Shown in pieces: positions 1 to 6,800 of a stretch of DNA of 43,620 nucleotides. The translations under genes were made by a program, and so were the position numbers. The stretch lies in contig BGZN01000010.1 in NCBI GenBank assembly GCA_003864455.1, forward strand, positions 1 through 43,620. Reading direction: 5' to 3'. The notes beneath the pieces were generated by a model. It saw only the letters and a list, made by a program, of their open reading frames with translations. It ran no database searches and was not told the origin of the DNA. The stretch's first letter is position 1. Each line of letters begins with the position of its first letter. This DNA is from Candidatus Termititenax aidoneus. GTDB taxonomy: Bacteria > Margulisbacteria > Termititenacia > Termititenacales > Termititenacaceae.

Positions 1-657
1 GTCCGTATCCGCGTTTTTAATCTGGCTTTCGGCAATATTGGCCACATACAACACCGGCTTTTCGGTCAGGAACTGCACGGTCTTTTTTATCTCTTTTTCC
101 TCGTCGCCAAACTCCAGGCCGCGCACCGGCTGGCCGGCGGCTAATTGCGCCTGGATTTTCTGAAACAAAGCCGCTTCTTTTTTGTCTTCGGCCTTGCCGG
201 ACTTGGCTTTTTTCTGCGCGGCGTCCAGCCTTTTTTCGGCGGTTTGCAAATCGGCGTAAATCAATTCCAGATTGATTATCTCAATATCTCTTTGGGGGTC
301 GACCGAGCCGCTGACATGCACAATATTCGCGTCGTCAAAACAGCGCACGACATGAGCAATCGCGTCCACTTCGCGGATATTGGCCAGAAATTTATTGCCC
401 AGTCCCTCACCCTGCGCGGCGCCCTGGACCAGACCGGCGATGTCCACCATTTCAATAGCCGTCGGGACGATTTTTTCCGATTTGTGCATTTGCGCCAGCG
501 CCGCCAGCCGCGCGTCCGGCACTTCGACAATGCCGACATTGGGGTCTATCGTGCAAAAAGGATAATTGGACGCTTCCGCGCCGGCGCTGGTGATCGCGTT
601 AAACAGCGTGGACTTACCGACGTTGGGCAGACCGACTATGCCGATGGAAAATCCCAT
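1..657 (-). CDS. ychF: YchF/OLA1-family P-loop ATPase, N-terminal 219 residues (cut by window edge)
   Basis: The minus-strand reading begins [20 protein letters not shown], which holds a G1/Walker A loop (GLPNVGKST), followed by [10 protein letters not shown] and the G3-type DIAGLVQGA loop. This is the typical start of YchF, an Obg-related ATPase that binds ribosomes and affects translation and redox stress responses in the family. About 219 of the usual roughly 363 residues are present; the gene continues beyond position 1, so the helical and TGS domains are outside the window. The start is the ATG whose complement is at 655-657. The upstream neighbour is a regulator/fiber cassette, which appears unrelated in function. 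Identification is firm. Confidence 0.95.
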   Translation of the reverse strand, partial: MGFSIGIVGLPNVGKSTLFNAITSAGAEASNYPFCTIDPNVGIVEVPDARLAALAQMHKSEKIVPTAIEMVDIAGLVQGAAQGEGLGNKFLANIREVDAIAHVVRCFDDANIVHVSGSVDPQRDIEIINLELIYADLQTAEKRLDAAQKKAKSGKAEDKKEAALFQKIQAQLAAGQPVRGLEFGDEEKEIKKTVQFLTEKPVLYVANIAESQIKNADTD

Positions 658-684
658 GCGGATATTCTATATAAAAAGGCGGTT

Positions 685-918
685 TCAGTCGAATACTTTA
701 AAGAACTCTGCGGGACACATATTCAGGCCGTCAATAATGCGAAAAACTGTGTTCAGGCGCGGCTCACGCGCCCCTTTTTCAGCATGCAGCAATACAGAAC
801 GGCTGATTCCGGAGTTGAGCGCCAATTGATACATGCTGAGCTTTTTGGCGTGGCGCAATTTGGTTATGTATTTGCCGACAGTTTTTGCATCATAATCTAA
901 ATCGTTTTCAGTTGACAC
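685..918 (-). CDS. Small XRE-family (Cro/CI-type) repressor of cassette 1
   Basis: This 77-residue protein is essentially one helix-turn-helix domain: KYITKLRHAKKLSMYQLA, then NSGISRSVLLHAEKG and REPRLNTVFRIIDGL. It ends in CPAEFFKVFD and closely resembles the regulator at 6483-6728, which ends SPAEFFKIFTEC. The start is a GTG (complement at 916-918) that overlaps the TTGACA -35 box of the divergent fiber gene. There is no good Shine-Dalgarno sequence, so the exact start is less certain. The divergent arrangement with the gene at 1005, and palindromes in the gap, make it a likely repressor of that gene and of itself. This is inference from layout; DNA binding was not tested. Confidence 0.85.
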   Translation of the reverse strand: MSTENDLDYDAKTVGKYITKLRHAKKLSMYQLALNSGISRSVLLHAEKGAREPRLNTVFRIIDGLNMCPAEFFKVFD

Positions 919-979
919 CTACAAATTTTAAGATATAATTATCTTAAAAGCGTTCTCATTTGAAAACGCTTTGCAAAGC
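912..979 (+). promoter_or_regulatory. Promoter and palindromic operators of fiber gene 1
   Basis: TTGACA at 912-917 and TATAAT at 934-939 are separated by 16 bp and face the gene at 1005. A perfect inverted repeat (arms ttttaagata 926-935 and tatcttaaaa 940-949) covers the -10 box. A second inverted repeat (arms aaagcgtt 947-954 and aacgcttt 965-972) covers the likely transcription start, and GCTTTGCAAAGC at 968-979 is a further palindrome. Repressor binding here would block RNA polymerase. Binding of the neighbouring XRE protein is inferred. Confidence 0.65.
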
Positions 980-1004
980 AAAATAAATTTTAGGGGGTAT
1001 TCTT

Positions 1005-1997
1005 ATGGCCATAGCAGCAGGCGAACGGATGTATGCGTCCGACATTAATAATCTGACTTTTTTCCCGATAGGCACGATTTTGCAGTTTAGCGGCAGTGAG
1101 TACACTAGATTGACCAATGCTCGAACGGCAGACAACGAAGTAATTTGGACGCTGTGCAATGGAATAGATGTTAACGGAATAACCGTTCCAAATTTGGTGG
1201 ACAAATTCTTGCGCGGAGCGGCCAGCTCCGGCACGGTTGCCGGCGCGGACAGCCAGAGCGTAACTATAACCTCCGCCAATCTCCCCGCGCACACTCACGG
1301 AGTAGGCACATTAGCTATGTCCGGACTAACCGCAACTGAATTGCCCGTGTCTGGATTGTCCACAGCCGGACTTACCATATCCGGACAGACTATTTCCGGC
1401 CTGTCTATAAGCGGTCTATCCGCGGATTCTGGCGGAGCACATTTACATTCCGGCACCGGCACAACAAATACCGGCAGCGGCGGACATACGCATACTGCTT
1501 CCGGCAACACGACCACGGGAGAAGGAACGCACACACATGGAGTTACTGATCCGGGGCATACACATACAACTCCCCGGGAAACTAGTGAGGGAGGAACAGG
1601 CACTTTTGAACTGGGATACCCCAGTGCTGTAGCTACAGATACAGTTTCATTTTTGAGTACGAATACGACAGATATTTCAATAACTAATGAAAATAGCAGT
1701 CATAGTCATACTTTTTCGTTGTCCACTCCTGAAAACGGCGGAATACATGCTCACGATGTTAATGTAAGTATTCCCGAAGGCGGCTCGCACTCGCACACTA
1801 TTAGCGGCGGGACTATTTCTGGCGGGACTATTTCCGGCGGAACTATCACCGGCAGTATTACCGGCGGCACGGTCAGCGGCAGCATCGACGCCGGCGCTAT
1901 TACCGGTTCGACAGAAAGCGCTGGCTCTAGCGCGGCGCTCACTATTAACACTTTGCCGAGTTATTATACTGTGGTTTATATAATGAAAGTGGCGTAA
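1005..1997 (+). CDS. Phage tail-fiber-tip-like protein 1 (tail collar domain, H-x-H needle)
   Basis: A 330-residue protein with no signal peptide. Residues 12-98 look like a phage tail-collar domain (ASDINNLTFFPIGTIL, a WTLCNG motif, NLVDKFLRGA, LPAHTHG). Residues 105-140 are a 5-residue SGxTI repeat. H-x-H motifs lie at 96, 146, 161, 176 and 185, then at 233, 248 and 262 after a motif-free segment at 188-232. A returning SGGTI-type repeat spans 266-300, and the end is LPSYYTVVYIMKVA. In the T4 gp37 tip, H-x-H motifs bind iron in an antiparallel needle with the receptor-binding head at the turn; the mirrored spacing here fits that layout. A strong ribosome site (GGGGG at 993-997) precedes the ATG. 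The role as adhesin or receptor binder is inference. Confidence 0.85.
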   Translation: MAIAAGERMYASDINNLTFFPIGTILQFSGSEYTRLTNARTADNEVIWTLCNGIDVNGITVPNLVDKFLRGAASSGTVAGADSQSVTITSANLPAHTHGVGTLAMSGLTATELPVSGLSTAGLTISGQTISGLSISGLSADSGGAHLHSGTGTTNTGSGGHTHTASGNTTTGEGTHTHGVTDPGHTHTTPRETSEGGTGTFELGYPSAVATDTVSFLSTNTTDISITNENSSHSHTFSLSTPENGGIHAHDVNVSIPEGGSHSHTISGGTISGGTISGGTITGSITGGTVSGSIDAGAITGSTESAGSSAALTINTLPSYYTVVYIMKVA

Positions 1998-2093
1998 ATT
2001 AAGCCGCGAAGTTAATCTAATAAAAAGTCAATGATATTGTTTCTCTCTATGCCGTCGTGAGTTTTCTGTTTTCAGCTTAGGCTGATCCGTAGA

Positions 2094-3047
2094 TTATTTT
2101 GCGTAAATTGTAACCTGTATTTCCGGGTCGAGTTTTTCGCGCAGCGTGCTTTCAATTAGTTTTAGCGTGCCGGTTTCGGCGCTAGCGCAGCCGTGGCAGG
2201 CGCCCTGGTAAACGATTTGCACTTCTTTGCCGACAATGTCCGCCAGCTCCACACCGCCGCGGTCTTTGGCCAGCACTGGCGCGAGATACGCGGCTAAGAC
2301 TTCCTCAACTTTTTTAAACTGCTGGGCTTTGGGCAATTCCGCAAAAGCAATTGTCTGTGTTTCGCCTTTTTCCTCGGCCATTTTTTGCCGCGTGTCGCGC
2401 AGAATATCCTCCAAAAAATATTTGCGCTGTTCGTGGCCGCCCGGACGGATACAGGATTTGCAGTAGCCGCCAGCTTTGGTGTAGCGCGTGATTTCTTCGA
2501 CAGTTTTAAGATCGTTCTTGCGGATCACATCGACGATCATACCCCGTGTGACGCGCGCGCATTCGCAAACCATTTCCTGATCTTCCAGCTCATTGATGTC
2601 GATATTTTTGTGTTTGGCCACGGCGCGCTTGATAACGTCATAAGCCATGACCGAGCAGTGCATTTTTTGCCCGGGAAAAGCCGGTGTGTCGGGATCATCA
2701 CGCAGGGCTTTTTCCACATCGAGATTAGTGATCTGTGCCGCGGCGTCCACCGTGCGGCCAATAGTCAGCTCGGCCATGATGTCCGCGCTGGCAATCGCCG
2801 TACCGCAGCCAAAAGACAAAAACCGCGCGTCTTTGATGAGGTCAGTCCTGGGATCGACCAGCCAAAAAAGCTGTATAGAGTCGCCGCAGGAAGCATCGCC
2901 AAAATCCGCCACGACCAATTTACAGTTTTGCGCTTTGGCGTCTTTGTCCGTGAACGAGCCGCGATGCGCCGGATTGTTCATGCGGTCATGGACTTTTTGG
3001 GAATAAGCTTCCCACAAACTCAAGCCGATTAAATCATCTTTGCTCAT
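2094..3047 (-). CDS. nifU: NifU-type Fe-S cluster scaffold, full three-domain form
   Basis: A 317-residue protein with all three NifU parts. The IscU-like domain has its cysteines at 54 (ASCGD), 81 (FGCGTA) and 131 (MHCSVM). The central BFD-like [2Fe-2S] domain has CEC at 161-163 and CKSC at 196-199. The C-terminal NifU domain carries the CxxC in GACHGCASA. It assembles Fe-S clusters on sulfur delivered by a cysteine desulfurase. It lies 19 bp downstream of nifS on the same strand, so the two form an operon. Full NifU does not by itself mean nitrogen fixation, because several anaerobes use it as the general scaffold. There are no nitrogenase genes here. Confidence 0.95.
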   Translation of the reverse strand: MSKDDLIGLSLWEAYSQKVHDRMNNPAHRGSFTDKDAKAQNCKLVVADFGDASCGDSIQLFWLVDPRTDLIKDARFLSFGCGTAIASADIMAELTIGRTVDAAAQITNLDVEKALRDDPDTPAFPGQKMHCSVMAYDVIKRAVAKHKNIDINELEDQEMVCECARVTRGMIVDVIRKNDLKTVEEITRYTKAGGYCKSCIRPGGHEQRKYFLEDILRDTRQKMAEEKGETQTIAFAELPKAQQFKKVEEVLAAYLAPVLAKDRGGVELADIVGKEVQIVYQGACHGCASAETGTLKLIESTLREKLDPEIQVTIYAK

Positions 3048-3066
3048 ATTTCCAGTATAACATAAT

Positions 3067-4337
3067 CTATTTGCCTTCCGAAATTTCGCGCAGCCTTTTG
3101 ATAATCGCAGGCAGCACTGAAATCACATAATCAATTTCTTTTTCGGTCGTGAAATGCGAGAGCGAAAAACGCACAGCCATGTGCGACAGGGCTTTGTCTA
3201 TGCCCAGCGCGCGCAGCACGCGTGAGGACTCCAATTCCTCGGAAGCGCAGGCCGAGCCGGTGGAGGCCGCGATGCCGTGCTCATTTAAATCCCAGAGCAA
3301 AGCCTCGCCTTCGCAGTCCTGGAAAGCGATATTCAGCGTATTTGGCGTGCGTTTTTGTTTGTCGCCGTTGAGGAAAACATCGGGAATATTTTGCAAAATA
3401 AAATTTTCCAGTTTATCGCGTAAACGTTTTACTTCGGTCGCTGCGTAGTCGAGGCCGTCCAGCGCCTCCTGCGCAGCCACACCCATGCCGATAATTCCCG
3501 GGACATTCAGCGTACCGGCGCGCAGATTGGCCATTTGCTCGCCGCCGTGAAAAAATGGCTCCAGCCTTTTGCCGCGGCGCGTATACAAACCGCCGATGCC
3601 TTTCGGCCCGTGAAATTTGTGCGCGGAAAAAGACAAATAATCCACACCCAAATCCTGCACATTGACAGGAATTTTACCGATAGCCTGCGTCGCGTCGGTG
3701 TGAATCAGCACGCCGATTTTGCGGCATTCCGCGGCAATTTCTTGCAGCGGCAGGATTGTCCCGATCTCGTTATTGGCCAGCATTATGGAGACCAGCGCGG
3801 TTTGCTCCGTCAATGCGGCCGCAACCTGTTCGGCGGAAATCAGGCCGTTTTTGTCGCAGGGCAAATAAGTAACCTGCGCGCCGAGTTTCTCGAGATACTC
3901 AAAAGTCCGGTAAACTGTCGGGTGTTCAATATTAGTCGTAATGTAATGGTTTTTCCGGCTCTTGGGCGAAGCCGAAGTCTTTGCAACAAATTTTAACTGC
4001 TGACGATAGATAATTGCTGTTGACATTTAATTGCAGTAATGTAATGGTTTTTCCGGCTCTTGGGCGAAGCCGAAGTCTGCGCCGCAAAAACGGACTTGAT
4101 AACATGATTATTGGCCTCGGTCGCGCCGGAAGTAATCAGCACATCGTCGGCGTCCGGCGCGCTGATAAGCCGGTAAATCCGGTCTAGCGCCTTGCGCAGT
4201 TCCGGCCGCGTGTCCAGCCCGAAGCCGTGCAGCGACGACGGATTACCGTAATGCGTAGTGTTGAATTTTTCCATTTCCCGGGCGGCCGCCGGAGAGACCA
4301 TGGTCGTCGCGTTGTTGTCCAAATAAATCCGTTTCAT
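3067..4337 (-). pseudogene. nifS: NifS/IscS-type cysteine desulfurase interrupted by a 98-bp duplication
   Basis: Two overlapping frames encode one class V aminotransferase. The first (from 4337) has IYLDNNATT and ITSGATEANN and then runs out of frame. The second, readable from 4026, carries EHPTV, HTDATQ, the PLP lysine in SAHKFHGPKG and the catalytic cysteine in GSACASEE. The break is a direct repeat of 43 bp (3938-3980 and 4036-4078) at a 98-bp offset. Removing 98 bp joins the frames exactly and gives a normal 390-residue protein. No Shine-Dalgarno sequence precedes the internal ATG at 4026. As read, no full desulfurase is made, which is odd beside an intact nifU; sequencing error, rescue by deletion, or a second copy elsewhere are possible. 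Confidence 0.88.
3938..4078. repeat. 43-bp direct repeat with 55-bp spacer inside nifS
   Basis: The stretch beginning gtaatgtaatggtttttccg is present identically at 3938-3980 and 4036-4078. The intervening 55 bp (3981-4035) belong to neither NifS frame in a sensible way. Recombination between the repeats would delete 98 bp and restore the gene. Confidence 0.9.
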
Positions 4338-4345
4338 AACGTGTG

Positions 4346-4351
4346 ATTATA
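4346..4351 (-). promoter_or_regulatory. -10 box of the nifS-nifU operon
   Basis: On the minus strand TATAAT lies 8 nt upstream of the nifS ATG (4337). No Shine-Dalgarno sequence is visible between them. Transcription would start at or next to the ATG, so the mRNA may be leaderless. I see no convincing -35 box. Confidence 0.45.
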
Positions 4352-4377
4352 CTACAAACGGCCGTTACAATAACTAT

Positions 4378-4620
4378 TTAAGATACTACCGCATAACCAT
4401 TCTGATACAACACTTCTGGATCCAAATCTATCCCATCCGGCCATTCTACAGTGTCATAAGACACCTTGACCTGCGCAAAAAACTTTTTATTTTTTAATTT
4501 AGTAAATACTCCGGTATCCAGATATGGCGCAACATTAAAAATCTTCTTCTCGTTATTCTCAAACACTAATTCCACTTTATAATCGTCCAGCGGCTTTACG
4601 GAAATTACAGATAAATACAT
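4378..4620 (-). CDS. DUF2442 family protein
   Basis: An 80-residue protein beginning MYLSVISVKPLDDYKVELVF with NVAPYLDTGVF, followed by VEWPDGIDLDPEVLY near the end. These are hallmarks of DUF2442. Such proteins are commonly encoded beside DUF4160 proteins, as here (13 bp downstream of the neighbour), and the pair has been suspected to act as a toxin-antitoxin-like or mobile accessory module. The molecular function is unknown. The pair sits at the outer end of the accessory island between nifS and gyrA. Confidence 0.85.
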   Translation of the reverse strand: MYLSVISVKPLDDYKVELVFENNEKKIFNVAPYLDTGVFTKLKNKKFFAQVKVSYDTVEWPDGIDLDPEVLYQNGYAVVS

Positions 4621-4633
4621 AAAAGTCTCCTTC

Positions 4634-4900
4634 CTAATCCAGCGGCTTTATTTTATACGGCAATTCGCCATTTTGAGCCAAATCCCAATCCGCCAGCAAC
4701 TCCGCGCGATGCAAAACAACCCACGCTGTAATCATTTTTTCTTGGTCTCCGGGTATATTGCCGTCTATTTTTTCTCCGGTTTTGATAGCAAATATCCCTT
4801 TATATCCTTGATATAACGCGTGTATATGCGGCGGATTATGCTCTTTGTTGCCAAGGTACATTCTAATTAGAATGCCGTAAAACATTGATATTGTCGGCAT
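4634..4900 (-). CDS. DUF4160 family protein
   Basis: The 88-residue product MPTISMFYGILIRMYLGNKE carries the family signature EHNPPHIHALYQGYKG and the later WVVLHRAELLADWDLAQNG. The start is taken at the ATG complemented at 4898-4900, because GGAGGG lies a normal distance upstream; an ATG 15 bp further upstream lacks such a site. It is the first gene of a two-gene unit with the DUF2442 gene. The function is unknown. The gene lies immediately left of a relic of the gyrA 3' end. Confidence 0.85.
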   Translation of the reverse strand: MPTISMFYGILIRMYLGNKEHNPPHIHALYQGYKGIFAIKTGEKIDGNIPGDQEKMITAWVVLHRAELLADWDLAQNGELPYKIKPLD

Positions 4901-4932
4901 ATTTGCCCTCCGCAAAGATTATACCACAGCCT

Positions 4933-5020
4933 CTATTCCTCCTCTGCATTGATCACGCCGACGTCGACCACGTTGCCGCCGCTGTCGAACTTGATGAGAC
5001 GGACGCCCATCGCCGCCACA
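4933..5020 (-). pseudogene. gyrA 3'-end relic C
   Basis: The minus strand reads MGVRLIKFDSGGNVVDVGVI then NAEEE and a TAG stop, compared with [20 protein letters not shown] then KAEEG at the end of the real gyrA (8757). In the last 35 bp I count 7 mismatches. The similarity fades just past position 5020. It has no start of its own and is a displaced or duplicated gene end. Confidence 0.9.
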
Positions 5021-5065
5021 ATTCACGTCGAACTGCTGGGTACGCGGCAGGTACGGGAATGAACT

Positions 5066-5278
5066 TCAATAAACAACATCATTAAGCGTTACACCAAAAG
5101 CGTCTGTAATGTTTTTCAAACGGCGCACCGAAATATCTTTGTGCAAAGCCCGTTCGATCCGGCTGTAATAAGTCCAATGCATGCCGGACATTTCCGCCAC
5201 CTGTTCCTGACTCAAGCCTTTTTTAATTCTAATCTTGCGCAGATTTTGAGCAATCTTTCTGGTCAAAACATTTTCCAT
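5066..5278 (-). CDS. Small XRE-family repressor of cassette 2
   Basis: A 70-residue single-domain helix-turn-helix protein: NLRKIRIKKGLSQEQVAEMS, then GMHWTYYSRIERA and RRLKNITDAFGVTLNDVVY. It belongs to the Cro/CI (XRE) group but is of a different subtype from the regulators of cassettes 1 and 3. The ATG complemented at 5276-5278 is preferred over an upstream TTG at 5287. It is divergent from the fiber gene at 5363, with four TCTAGA palindromes between them, so it probably represses that promoter and its own. Confidence 0.85.
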   Translation of the reverse strand: MENVLTRKIAQNLRKIRIKKGLSQEQVAEMSGMHWTYYSRIERALHKDISVRRLKNITDAFGVTLNDVVY

Positions 5279-5280
5279 GC

Positions 5281-5347
5281 TTGACAAGTCTAGAAATTAT
5301 AATACAATATATCTAGAGTTAATAAGTCTAGACACTATACATCTAGA
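5281..5347 (+). promoter_or_regulatory. Promoter and four TCTAGA operators of fiber gene 2
   Basis: TTGACA at 5281-5286 and TACAAT at 5303-5308 are separated by 16 bp and face the fiber gene. The palindrome TCTAGA occurs at 5289-5294, 5312-5317, 5327-5332 and 5342-5347, so the starts are 23, 15 and 15 bp apart. Four copies of one 6-bp palindrome in 59 bp is far above chance. They bracket the -10 box and the likely start site, as expected for a cooperative repressor. Confidence 0.7.
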
Positions 5348-5362
5348 AACAGAGGGGGCATT

Positions 5363-6337
5363 ATGAGCAAATTTTTACACACTGAAGTAAAAGCCGGCGG
5401 GCGTATGCTGGCCAGCGACATATTAGACCTAACTTTCTTTCCGACGGGCATGATCTTGATGACGAACGGAAGCTGGACGGACGGGCGCGGCGGCTGGTAC
5501 ATCTGCGACGGACAGGAAAAAACTTTACCGGACGGCAGTAAAACAAGGACGCCGGACCTGCGTAATAAATTTATCAGAGGCGACACAGCGGGCGGCGGAA
5601 CTGGCGGAAACGACAGCGTCAGTATAACGCTGGGCGTTAACGAACTACCCAATCACAACCACTCATTAAGCGAGTTGACCATAGAGAGCGGCGGCGGGCA
5701 TGGCCATGCGAACGGCGTGACCGCCACTATCGCGGACAGCACCGGAACGCACGCCCACGACTCCGGAAATTTAGTCGCCGCTGACACGGGCGGCTCGCAC
5801 GCGCATCCAGCAACTTCCGTGACTATTACCGGCGGCAGCCACACGCATAGCGTTTCCGGCGGCACGACTTCAGGAGGTGGAACGCACGGGCATACGATAA
5901 CTGACCCGAAACATAAACATGGGGTATATTGCGCAGGAAATGACACCTCTCCAGGCGCATTAGAAAATCGTGCACACAGTAGTGTTCTTGGCTATACGGA
6001 AGAGGCAGCAACAGGTATTACAATAGCAGACACTACCGGCGCGCATACACATACTCTTTCCAACGCCAACGCTGCTGCCGAAAGTCCAACCCACACTCAC
6101 GACGGGAGCATTTCCAGTTCCGGCGCGCATGGCCACAGTATAGGCGGCACAACCGGCAATGTTGGCAGCGCTCATTCGCATACCGTGACCATTGGTGGTA
6201 CTATCGGCGGCACGGACGGCACGCACAGCCACACTGTCAGCGGCAGCACTATCGGCGCGACCGGCAATGGACTGCCATTTTTGGTAGCCACCATCCCCAG
6301 TTATTATACGGTAATCTATATAATCAAAATAGTTTGA
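5363..6337 (+). CDS. Phage tail-fiber-tip-like protein 2 (tail collar domain, H-x-H needle)
   Basis: A 324-residue relative of the protein at 1005 with the longest metal-motif array. The collar region includes LASDILDLTFFPTGMIL, GGWYICDG, LRNKFIRG and LPNHNHS. H-x-H motifs occur at 98, 113, 130, 146, 160, 175 and 184; then a motif-free middle segment at 187-226; then 228, 244, 256, 271 and 288. The end is IPSYYTVIYIIKIV. The 12-17 residue spacing on both sides fits an antiparallel needle as in phage T4 gp37. The middle segment (GVYCAGNDTSPG onward) is unlike those of the sister proteins. GGGGG at 5354-5358 forms the ribosome site. No signal peptide or export gene is visible. Confidence 0.85.
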   Translation: MSKFLHTEVKAGGRMLASDILDLTFFPTGMILMTNGSWTDGRGGWYICDGQEKTLPDGSKTRTPDLRNKFIRGDTAGGGTGGNDSVSITLGVNELPNHNHSLSELTIESGGGHGHANGVTATIADSTGTHAHDSGNLVAADTGGSHAHPATSVTITGGSHTHSVSGGTTSGGGTHGHTITDPKHKHGVYCAGNDTSPGALENRAHSSVLGYTEEAATGITIADTTGAHTHTLSNANAAAESPTHTHDGSISSSGAHGHSIGGTTGNVGSAHSHTVTIGGTIGGTDGTHSHTVSGSTIGATGNGLPFLVATIPSYYTVIYIIKIV

Positions 6338-6354
6338 TTCTTTTGCGCTGAAAT

Positions 6355-6445
6355 TTATTCCTCTTCAGCCTTGATCACGTCGGCGTCGACCACGCTGTCG
6401 CCGCTGTTGAGCTTGATGATGCGGACACCCATGGCCGCGCGGCAG
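6355..6445 (-). pseudogene. gyrA 3'-end relic B
   Basis: The minus strand reads CRAAMGVRIIKLNSGDSVVD followed by ADVIKAEEE and TAA, compared with the gyrA C-terminus [21 protein letters not shown] count 9 mismatches in the last 35 bp, but the protein-level changes are mostly conservative. It directly follows fiber gene 2. The stretch upstream of it, cgctgaaattta, is shared with relic A. Confidence 0.9.
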
Positions 6446-6482
6446 GCAACGGGGCAAAGCCTAAAACGGCAGTTTTTTGACT

Positions 6483-6728
6483 TTAACATTCCGTAAAAAT
6501 TTTAAAAAATTCGGCTGGACTGATCCCCAAGCCGTCGATAATTTTGAGCATAGTGCCAATAGTTGGCTCGCGTTTGCCGTTTTCGGAACGCAGGATTATC
6601 GTGTCGTCCAGACCGGCATTTATAGCCAGCATGTACATGCTTAGGTTCTTCTTTTTTCTCAGCCGGGTAATCCGCGCGCCAATATCCTTTGGCGTATATT
6701 TCAGGTCAGCATATCTGGCAGTTGACAT
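6483..6728 (-). CDS. Small XRE-family repressor of cassette 3
   Basis: An 81-residue helix-turn-helix protein: IGARITRLRKKKNLSMYMLA, INAGLDDTIILRSENG, REPTIGTMLKIIDGLGISPAEFFKIF. It is clearly homologous to the regulator of cassette 1. The ATG (complement 6726-6728) is chosen because the downstream MSTA matches the start of that sister gene; the longer open frame reaching 7088 is antisense to the fiber gene. The start codon overlaps the TTGACA box of the divergent promoter. It is the likely repressor of the gene at 6801. Confidence 0.88.
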   Translation of the reverse strand: MSTARYADLKYTPKDIGARITRLRKKKNLSMYMLAINAGLDDTIILRSENGKREPTIGTMLKIIDGLGISPAEFFKIFTEC

Positions 6729-6775
6729 ATAGCTATCATAATGTATAATAATTTCCAGTAGCTGGCAGTTGCCAG
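6722..6775 (+). promoter_or_regulatory. Promoter and operators of fiber gene 3
   Basis: TTGACA at 6722-6727 and TATAAT at 6744-6749, 16 bp apart, face the fiber gene. Downstream are overlapping inverted repeats: CCAG 6755-6758 with CTGG 6762-6765, and CTGGCA 6762-6767 with TGCCAG 6770-6775. The layout matches that of cassettes 1 and 2 but the operator sequence differs. Confidence 0.62.
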
Positions 6776-6800
6776 TTATAGAAAATGGGGGAGGTATTTT

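Noticed and set aside
145-900. Plus-strand frame of 251 codons at the left end
   Set aside because: It overlaps both ychF and the cassette 1 regulator on the other strand, whose proteins are recognisable.
1005-1997. Diversity-generating retroelement as the source of fiber tip variation
   Set aside because: No reverse transcriptase gene or template repeat is seen in the window, and tips differ in length as well as sequence.
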